Part shown: positions 8,680 to 14,613 of the stretch, piece after piece
Layout: each line of letters opens with the position of its first letter
How positions within the stretch are numbered: the first letter of the stretch is position 1
Source: an uncultured Bacteroides sp.
GTDB lineage: Bacteria > Bacteroidota > Bacteroidia > Bacteroidales > Bacteroidaceae
Assembly: GCF_949298305.1 (NCBI RefSeq)
Contig: NZ_CASFWU010000073.1
Span: 1-31,508 of the forward strand
DNA length: 31,508 nt
Direction of reading: 5' to 3'
Position numbers and translations under genes: made by a program
The notes under the pieces: generated by a model
The model's database searches: none
Told to the model about the DNA's origin: nothing
What the model saw: only the letters and a program-made list of their open reading frames with translations

Positions 8680-8713
8680 CAAAGGTAAGAAAATTCCCCG
8701 TATCTGCAAAGGT
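8680..8713 (-). promoter_or_regulatory. ffh promoter (two possible -7 boxes)
   Basis: On the minus strand TACCTTTG occurs at 8680-8687 and again at 8706-8713. Using the proximal box, the TTTG of the distal box falls 18 bases upstream, close to a -33 element. The distal copy lies in the loop and stem of the hairpin at 8694-8735, so rho termination and ffh initiation overlap. Confidence 0.6.
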
Positions 8714-8735
8714 AAACCCTGACAGATACGGGGAA
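8688..8735 (-). terminator. Terminator after rho
   Basis: A perfect 13-bp inverted repeat (TTCCCCGTATCTG at 8694-8706 with CAGATACGGGGAA at 8723-8735), 16-base loop, is followed on the minus strand by TTTTCTT. It lies 63 bases beyond the rho stop codon. Confidence 0.75.
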
Positions 8736-8797
8736 AACATATCGGGCGGAATAGAGATTGCCCTTTAGGGGAATGTTTGAACCGTTGGCCTCCAAAA

Positions 8798-10753
8798 TCA
8801 GGAATTCATGCTCATTAGAAATTCGTCGTTGTCCTTGGTCTTTTCCAAGTGGTCTTTGACGAAGGTCATGGCTTCCATGGGGTTCATGTCGGCAAGGTAT
8901 TTGCGCAGAATCCACATGCGGTCCAGCGTCTGCTTGTCCTGCAACAGATCGTCGCGGCGAGTACTGGAAGCCACGATGTTGACGGCAGGGAAGATGCGTT
9001 TGTTGGACAGGTTGCGGTCGAGCTGCAACTCCATGTTGCCTGTACCCTTGAATTCCTCGAAGATGACTTCGTCCATCTTGGAGCCGGTGTCAATCAGTGC
9101 CGTGGCCAGGATGGTGAGCGAGCCTCCGCCTTCGATGTTGCGTGCAGCGCCGAAGAAGCGTTTGGGCTTGTGCAGGGCGTTGGCATCCACACCGCCCGAG
9201 AGCACCTTGCCCGAAGCGGGTGAAACGGTGTTGTAGGCACGGGCAAGGCGGGTGATGGAGTCAAGGAAGATGACTACGTCGTGGCCGCACTCTACCAGTC
9301 GCTTGGCTTTTTCGAGTACGATGCCGGCAATCTTCACGTGGCGTTCAGCGGGTTCGTCGAAGGTGGAGGCGATGACCTCGGCGTTGACGGTGCGGGCCAT
9401 GTCGGTCACTTCCTCTGGACGCTCGTCGATGAGCAGCATAATCATGTACACCTCGGGATGATTGGCGGCGATGGCATTGGCAATGTCTTTCATCAGAATG
9501 GTCTTACCTGTCTTGGGCTGTGCCACGATGAGTGCGCGCTGTCCCTTGCCTATCGGAGCGAAGAGGTCAACCACACGGGCCGACATGGAATCGGAGTAGC
9601 CACCCTTGCAGAGCTTGAACTTCTCGTCGGGGAAGAGCGGAGTGAGGTGTTCGAAGGGTACGCGGTCGCGTATGAAGGCCGGGTCGCGTCCGTTGATTTT
9701 GGACACTTTCACCAACGGGAAGTATTTTTCACCTTCTTTGGGAGGACGGATAACACCGTCTACCACGTCGCCCGTCTTCAGGCCGAAGAGTTTGATTTGC
9801 GATTGCGACACGTAGATGTCGTCGGGCGAGGAAAGATAATTGTAGTCTGACGAACGAAGGAAACCGTAGCCATCCTGCATGATTTCAAGTACGCCTGTGC
9901 CGTTGAGAATATCGTCAAAATCGTAGGCTTTTTCGCGCTCTACGGGTTTCCGCTCGGCCATATTGGCTTCATTGGCAGGAACAGGCTGGGCGGGACGCTG
10001 TTGGACAGGACGCTGGTTATTGTTATTGGGGGTATTGTTGTTGCGGTTGTTGTTGAATGCCGCATTATTTTCGCGGGGGCGGATACGAGGACGCTGGTTT
10101 TGTTCAGGAACAGCAGGGACGGGCATCTCGGCCTTGGTTGCTTCAAACTTGCCCAGTAGTTCCGAAGGAAGTTCAATCTTCTCAGTTGGCAAATCTTCGA
10201 TGGGGATAAAGTCGTCGTTGGCTTCCGCTATAATCGGACTTTCATTCGCAAGTTCTTCATTTTTAGGAGCTTCCGTTTCTACTAAATCAGTTTTAAAATC
10301 AAGTTGGGGTTCAACTGGCATTTGGGAAGTTGCCATTGTTTTTTCTTCGGCTACAGGTTCCTTTTTTTCTTTCTTACGGGGACGTCCTGGCTTCCGTTTG
10401 GGAGCATCTGATTCATCCGTTTGGGCGATTATGGTTACGGCATCTGTATTACCGTCTGTTGCTTGTGGATTCTTTTCTGCTTTGTTTTCGGTTTCCTTTG
10501 AGGCAGTTGTGTTTCCTTTGTCAGCGTTGTCTTTCTTGGTGGCTCGCGGACGCTTCTGCTTTTCGCTTTTGCGCTCTTCCTTTTGCTTTTCGGCAGCCAC
10601 TTTCTTGGTGGCACCTACAATAGCTTGTTCATCAAGTATCTTGTAAACAAGATCTTCTTTCTTGAGCGAGTCTATTTTTTTGATACCCAGTTCTTGGGCA
10701 ATAGTTTGTAATTCCGACAGACTTTTGTCGTTTAATTGAATGATGTTATACAT
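8798..10753 (-). CDS. rho: Transcription termination factor Rho with long disordered insertion
   Basis: Rho is the hexameric RNA helicase that ends transcription. The 651 residues are about 230 longer than E. coli Rho (419). Order: Rho_N helical domain (1-45); a low-complexity insertion (about 48-275) rich in Lys/Glu, then Asn (FNNNRNNNTPNNNN, 233-246) and Gln/Pro, with an AT-hook-like KRKPGRPRKK (119-128); the cold-shock RNA-binding domain (about 278-355, GYGFLRSSDYNYLSSPDDIYVS); and the RecA-like ATPase with Walker A AQPKTGKT (411-418), DERPEE (443-448) and Walker B VVIFLD (493-498). Catalytic parts look intact. Such insertions are known in Bacteroides Rho. The leader is long (about 190 nt), which may allow autoregulation. 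Confidence 0.97.
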   Translation of the reverse strand: MYNIIQLNDKSLSELQTIAQELGIKKIDSLKKEDLVYKILDEQAIVGATKKVAAEKQKEERKSEKQKRPRATKKDNADKGNTTASKETENKAEKNPQATDGNTDAVTIIAQTDESDAPKRKPGRPRKKEKKEPVAEEKTMATSQMPVEPQLDFKTDLVETEAPKNEELANESPIIAEANDDFIPIEDLPTEKIELPSELLGKFEATKAEMPVPAVPEQNQRPRIRPRENNAAFNNNRNNNTPNNNNQRPVQQRPAQPVPANEANMAERKPVEREKAYDFDDILNGTGVLEIMQDGYGFLRSSDYNYLSSPDDIYVSQSQIKLFGLKTGDVVDGVIRPPKEGEKYFPLVKVSKINGRDPAFIRDRVPFEHLTPLFPDEKFKLCKGGYSDSMSARVVDLFAPIGKGQRALIVAQPKTGKTILMKDIANAIAANHPEVYMIMLLIDERPEEVTDMARTVNAEVIASTFDEPAERHVKIAGIVLEKAKRLVECGHDVVIFLDSITRLARAYNTVSPASGKVLSGGVDANALHKPKRFFGAARNIEGGGSLTILATALIDTGSKMDEVIFEEFKGTGNMELQLDRNLSNKRIFPAVNIVASSTRRDDLLQDKQTLDRMWILRKYLADMNPMEAMTFVKDHLEKTKDNDEFLMSMNS

Positions 10754-10944
10754 AAAAGTATAGTATGAATGGTTTTAATGTTTATCCATTGAAAAAGACA
10801 CAAATGCGCGATTGTAGTTTCTTAGCGGGAACAACATGGCAAATGAGACTTTGAATAAAAATGTTCTTGGGATGTCTGTTATTGAACCGGAAATCTGGAT
10901 GTGCCTTTCACCTCAGTGAAGGGTTTCAGAATGTTTCAACGGTG

Positions 10945-10952
10945 CAAAGATA
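10945..10952 (-). promoter_or_regulatory. rho promoter -7 box
   Basis: TATCTTTG on the minus strand fits TAnnTTTG. It lies 191 bases before the rho ATG, implying a long leader. The rest of the divergent gap (10754-11038) holds the opposing promoter at 11007 and no gene. Confidence 0.55.
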
Positions 10953-11006
10953 ATCACTTTTTTCGGTTATCAGGTATGAAATGCCTTTTTTTTAAGTTTT
11001 AAATTT

Positions 11007-11014
11007 TATCTTTG
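11007..11014 (+). promoter_or_regulatory. Promoter -7 box of the EFR1 gene
   Basis: TATCTTTG matches TAnnTTTG and lies 24 bases before the ATG at 11039. Confidence 0.6.
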
Positions 11015-11038
11015 TTTGCTCAATAACAAAATCTGCTT

Positions 11039-11872
11039 ATGGATATACAAGAAGTGCATTTAATAACTTTTTCGCCTACCCGTACCTCTAAACAAGTAGG
11101 TGAGGCTATTGTTCACGGAACAGGAATAAAATCAGTACACGAATCAGATTTGACACTGAAAGCCGATGGAGAAGTGGAAATTCCGCAGACAACGCTGGCA
11201 GTGTTTGCAGTACCTGTCTACGGAGGCCATGTGGCTCCGCTGGCACTGGAGCGAATAAAAGGCATCCGCTCCAAAGGGGCGCCTGCGGTGGCAGTTGTGG
11301 TTTATGGCAACCGGGCCTACGAGAAGGCACTGACAGACTTGGACAGTTTTCTTTCAGCCCTCGGTTTCAAGGTGATTGCTGGCGGTACCTTTGTGGGCGA
11401 ACATTCTTACAGCACTTCGTCCAGCCCCATTGCCGTAGGACGTCCCGATGCGGACGACTTGGAGTATGCCCGCCTCTTTGGCGAGAAACTGGCAACAAAG
11501 ATACGTGCAGCGGCAGACTTGAATCATCTTTACGGCGTGGACGTAAGCAAGATTCTGCGACCCCGACAGCCATTCTTCCCGCTGTTACGTTTCTTGCGCA
11601 AAGTGATGAAGTTGCGCAAGAGCGGAACACCTTTCCCCCGGTCTCCACACGTAAACGAAGAGTTATGTACGCACTGCGGCTATTGTGCAGAGCATTGTCC
11701 CAACGGAGCCATTGTAAAAGGCGACGAGTGCAATACAATAGCAGAAAAGTGCATCAGATGTTGCGCTTGTGTAAAAGGATGTCCCCGAAAGGCACGGACG
11801 TATGATACGCCGTTTGCCGCTCTGCTGGCCGATTGCTTCAAACGGCAGAAGGAGAACCGGATTATTCTTTAG
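11039..11872 (+). CDS. EFR1 family flavodoxin-like/2x[4Fe-4S] ferredoxin protein
   Basis: This 277-residue soluble redox protein joins a flavodoxin-like N-terminus (FSPTRTSKQVGEAI, 11-24, in the FMN phosphate-loop position; AVPVYGGHVAP, 57-67; VVVYGNRAYE, 86-95) to two C-terminal ferredoxin motifs, C210xxC213xxC216xxxC220P and C238xxC241xxC244xxxC248P. This is the EFR1 arrangement, presumed to move electrons between FMN and iron-sulfur centres; the partners are unknown. A short basic stretch (186-194) separates the parts. The ATG follows a clear -7 box. The last 11 bases overlap the end of convergent tilS. No operon partner is present. Confidence 0.88.
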   Translation: MDIQEVHLITFSPTRTSKQVGEAIVHGTGIKSVHESDLTLKADGEVEIPQTTLAVFAVPVYGGHVAPLALERIKGIRSKGAPAVAVVVYGNRAYEKALTDLDSFLSALGFKVIAGGTFVGEHSYSTSSSPIAVGRPDADDLEYARLFGEKLATKIRAAADLNHLYGVDVSKILRPRQPFFPLLRFLRKVMKLRKSGTPFPRSPHVNEELCTHCGYCAEHCPNGAIVKGDECNTIAEKCIRCCACVKGCPRKARTYDTPFAALLADCFKRQKENRIIL

Positions 11873-13181
11873 ACTTTTCCGTCCGGAAGGCAGAGTCAAA
11901 TGTCCGGTTTGTCTCTACCTTCCGGACTACAATTACACGGCGGGTTTTTTCGTCTACACGGAAGCGGTTGTCACTCCTTTCACCCACCAGCCAGGCTATT
12001 TCCTCGCCGCAACAGAGTACCCATTGCCGCTCTTTTTGCAACAAAGAGAATTTGCGGTCGGTCAGGTAATCGCTTACCTTCTTCCTCCCCTTCATTCCAA
12101 AAGGAATGAAGGTGTCTCCCCGCCGCCAAAGGCGCAACGAAAACGGACCGGCCAGTTTGTCCGCATCGAAACAAGCCGTATCCTTGTCCCGGGGGATAAC
12201 GAAAGCAGAAGTGTAGTCAAAAGTTTCCTGTTGGAGTTGGGGCGGCTCGGCTTTGCTTGCGGCCTGTATCAGCAGGAATTGTCGGTCTTTCACGACTTTC
12301 CAATCCTGTGCCGAAAACACCTTGCCGGCTTGCCCTGTCAGGGAGCGGAAAATGTCGCCCACCTGAGCCGTGTTGAATCCTAACGGGGCTAATATCTCGT
12401 AAAGCACCGTTTCAGGGGCAGCTTCCCGAAGCAAAACATCTATACGAATGCCCTCGGGCATCTGTACCCGGCGGCGCGCCTCCTCAATACCTTTCTTATA
12501 TATACATGCAGCGTCGTCCAGATGGCGGGCTGTCTGCAAGATGCCCGTCTTGACAGAAGGATTGATTTCTTCCAGCATGGGCAGCAGATTCAGACGGATT
12601 TTGTTGCGGGTATATTCGTCCTGCAGATTGGTACTGTCTGTCACAAAGGGCTGCCCCAGCCGTTGCAGATAAGCAACAATCTCCCCACGGCTCAGGCAAA
12701 GCAGCGGGCGAACAATGTGTCCGTTCTTGGGACGAATGCCCCGCAGGCCGTTGATGCCCGTTCCCCGTATCAGATTCAGCAGAAAGGTCTCCACACTGTC
12801 GTCGGCGTGGTGGGCAACGGCCACAACCGCAGCACCACATTCTTTCCTCACTTCTTCAAACCACGCATAGCGCAGTTCGCGTGCTGCCATTTCGATGGAG
12901 ATGTGGCGTACAGCGGCTTCCTCTGCCGTGTTGAAATGAGCTACATGCAGGGGCACTTGCAACTCCTTGCACAACCGACGGACAAACCGCTCGTCCCTGT
13001 CCGACTCTTCACCGCGCAAGTGGAAATTACAATGAGCCGCCTCGCAATGATAGCTACTCAGGCAGAGCATCCGCAACAGAGCCACAGAGTCTGCACCACC
13101 GCTCAATGCCACTAAAATCCTGTCTTCGGGACCAAACAGTTGTTCCTCTTCGATATATCGGTAAACTTTTTTCTCTTCCAT
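11862..13181 (-). CDS. tilS: tRNA(Ile)-lysidine synthase
   Basis: TilS attaches lysine to C34 of the CAU-anticodon tRNA-Ile so that it reads AUA; it is normally essential. The protein shows the PP-loop ILVALSGGADSVALLRML near the N-terminus, HCNFHLRGEESDRDE, AVAHHADDSVETFLLNLIRGTGINGLRGI and the C-terminal TilS domain (LRLWRRGDTFIPFGMKGRKKVSDYLTDRK), which contacts tRNA. I choose the ATG at 13181 (439 residues). The frame is open to 13265, but TATCTTTG lies only 5 bases upstream of this ATG, so longer forms would contain the promoter. The mRNA may be nearly leaderless. Confidence 0.93.
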   Translation of the reverse strand: MEEKKVYRYIEEEQLFGPEDRILVALSGGADSVALLRMLCLSSYHCEAAHCNFHLRGEESDRDERFVRRLCKELQVPLHVAHFNTAEEAAVRHISIEMAARELRYAWFEEVRKECGAAVVAVAHHADDSVETFLLNLIRGTGINGLRGIRPKNGHIVRPLLCLSRGEIVAYLQRLGQPFVTDSTNLQDEYTRNKIRLNLLPMLEEINPSVKTGILQTARHLDDAACIYKKGIEEARRRVQMPEGIRIDVLLREAAPETVLYEILAPLGFNTAQVGDIFRSLTGQAGKVFSAQDWKVVKDRQFLLIQAASKAEPPQLQQETFDYTSAFVIPRDKDTACFDADKLAGPFSLRLWRRGDTFIPFGMKGRKKVSDYLTDRKFSLLQKERQWVLCCGEEIAWLVGERSDNRFRVDEKTRRVIVVRKVETNRTFDSAFRTEKSKE

Positions 13182-13186
13182 GTCCG

Positions 13187-13194
13187 CAAAGATA
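13187..13194 (-). promoter_or_regulatory. tilS promoter -7 box
   Basis: TATCTTTG on the minus strand ends 5 bases before the preferred tilS ATG. Initiation at the usual distance would leave almost no 5' leader. This box decides the start codon. Confidence 0.55.
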
Positions 13195-13271
13195 ATACCC
13201 GGACAAGACATTACCCAATTTTTCTCCGGCTTCTTTGCCGGAAAAAGAATGGCTGTTTGCCTCAAATATGT

Positions 13272-13279
13272 TATTTTTG
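13272..13279 (+). promoter_or_regulatory. Putative -7 box for the beta-lactamase gene
   Basis: TATTTTTG fits TAnnTTTG and lies about 75 bases before the ATG at 13353. No correctly spaced -33 TTTG was found. Confidence 0.4.
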
Positions 13280-13352
13280 TGCAGAGATGGGAAGAATAGC
13301 CTTTCGTGCGTTCCCACCCTCTCCATCATCAAGCTATATAATAGAGGTAAAA

Positions 13353-14294
13353 ATGAAACAGATAATTTATGGAATTGTCGGGGTACTTCTGCTGTGTTTC
13401 CCCGGGCAGAGCGTTGCAGAGGATGGTTTGTACAAGCGCATATCAGACATGCTTCAAGACAAAAAGGCGGAAGTGGGCGTGGCCGTCATCTTGAACGGGA
13501 AAGACACGGTGACGGTGGGCGACGGACAACGCTACCCGTTGATGAGCGTGGTCAAACTGCATCAGGCATTGGCCGTGGCCGACTATTGCGGACGCAACGG
13601 TCTCGGCCTTGACACACGGATAGAAGTAAAGCCCTCGGATTTGAAACCTGATACTTACAGCCCGTTGCGCGACAAATATCCATCGGGAGAGGTCACGTTG
13701 ACAGTGAAAGAATTGCTGGATTATACCTTGTTGTGGAGCGACAACAATGCGTGCGACATCCTCTTCCGGCTGACCGGAGGTCCCGAAGCTACGGATGCCT
13801 ATATCCGCCAGTTGGGCATCAAAGATTTTGCCATAGCTGTCACCGAAGACGCCATGCACCGGCACCCTGAACGCTGCTACCAGAACTGGAGCACGCCACT
13901 GGCCACCGCCTGTGTCCTGGAGAAGCTGCTTACCAAGGAACTTTTCAATCCCGATTTCCAACACTACATCCAGCAAGCACTGATTGCTTGTCAGACAGGC
14001 AAAGAACGCCTTCCGCATCCTTTGATTGGAACCCAAGCTGTCATAGGTCACAAAACGGGGACGGGCGACCGCAATGCCGACGGACAAATCATTGGAATAA
14101 ACGATGCCGGCTTTGTGTTCTTGCCCGACGGACAACGCTATACCATTGTGGTTTTCGTGAAAGATTCCGAAGAAAGCGCTTCGGACACGGCAGCCATCAT
14201 TGCCGACGTATCTCGGACTGTATATCGTTTTATGGCTTCTTTGGCAGAGGGGAACCCAACCGATTCCCTACAAATCGGGGATAGCACAAAATAA
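13353..14294 (+). CDS. Class A beta-lactamase, subclass A2 type
   Basis: This is a periplasmic serine hydrolase of the class A fold, nearest by eye to the CblA/CfxA/CepA group of Bacteroides. Residue numbers are for the 313-residue protein. Signal peptide about 1-22; nucleophile motif S65-V-V-K68; SDN at 129-131 (WSDNNACDIL); omega loop TEDAMH with E165 and H169, the form seen in A2/PER-type enzymes rather than ExxLN; YQNWSTP (176-182); and K234-T-G236. All catalytic residues are present, so activity is likely; which beta-lactams it attacks cannot be read. The frame is open upstream to 13140, but AGAGGTAA before 13353 and the signal peptide support this start. It is divergent from tilS, with no mobile genes beside it. 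Confidence 0.93.
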   Translation: MKQIIYGIVGVLLLCFPGQSVAEDGLYKRISDMLQDKKAEVGVAVILNGKDTVTVGDGQRYPLMSVVKLHQALAVADYCGRNGLGLDTRIEVKPSDLKPDTYSPLRDKYPSGEVTLTVKELLDYTLLWSDNNACDILFRLTGGPEATDAYIRQLGIKDFAIAVTEDAMHRHPERCYQNWSTPLATACVLEKLLTKELFNPDFQHYIQQALIACQTGKERLPHPLIGTQAVIGHKTGTGDRNADGQIIGINDAGFVFLPDGQRYTIVVFVKDSEESASDTAAIIADVSRTVYRFMASLAEGNPTDSLQIGDSTK

Positions 14295-14318
14295 TAATTA
14301 TCAGCATGATAAGAATTA
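14292..14318. promoter_or_regulatory. Near-palindrome overlapping the bla stop codon
   Basis: Twelve-base arms around GCA match at 10 of 12 positions (core TTATCA GCA TGATAA). It is too AT-rich to be a strong terminator. The shape and composition resemble Fur-type boxes, and feoAB is the next gene, but the site is over 200 bases upstream of the feoAB promoter. Confidence 0.3.
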
Positions 14319-14351
14319 AAGAAGAGGATGATAAACATTTCATTTGACAGA

Positions 14352-14425
14352 CACTTGTACGGCTCGCAAGAGTCACTTGTACGGCTCACGAGAAACACTT
14401 GCACGGCTCACGAGAGTCACTTGTA
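14352..14425. repeat. 22-bp tandem repeat, about 3.3 units
   Basis: CACTTGTACGGCTC units begin at 14352, 14374, 14396 and 14418 (the last partial), an exact 22-base period with few differences. It fills part of the 319-base gap between the beta-lactamase gene and feoAB, 80-160 bases upstream of the feoAB promoter. No unique spacers exist, so it is not CRISPR. The function is unknown; variable copy number or a binding-site array are both possible. Confidence 0.85.
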
Positions 14426-14507
14426 CAAAGCCCCCACTTGCATGTGCTTTTCACAGAAAAGGAGCAGAGCACAGCCGCAATTCGTTATTTAAAAACAATC
14501 TAAATTA

Positions 14508-14539
14508 TTTGCTACGTACGCAATTATCAGTTATCTTTG
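14508..14539 (+). promoter_or_regulatory. feoAB promoter
   Basis: TTTG (14508-14511), a 20-base spacer and TATCTTTG (14532-14539) match the Bacteroidota -33/-7 consensus in both sequence and spacing. The leader to the ATG at 14614 would be about 65-70 nt. Confidence 0.75.
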
Positions 14540-14613
14540 CGGAAAAAATTGGAAAAACGACCGCAAAACGGCTGGTCAGCAGAAAATACAGTTTATAACA
14601 TAAGGTAGATATT

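Noticed and set aside
14352..14425. Possible CRISPR array
   Set aside because: Units are directly adjacent with no unique spacers and no cas genes in the window.
14426..14613. Possible riboswitch in the feoAB leader
   Set aside because: The leader after the promoter is only about 70 nt and shows no recognised aptamer core or strong fold.
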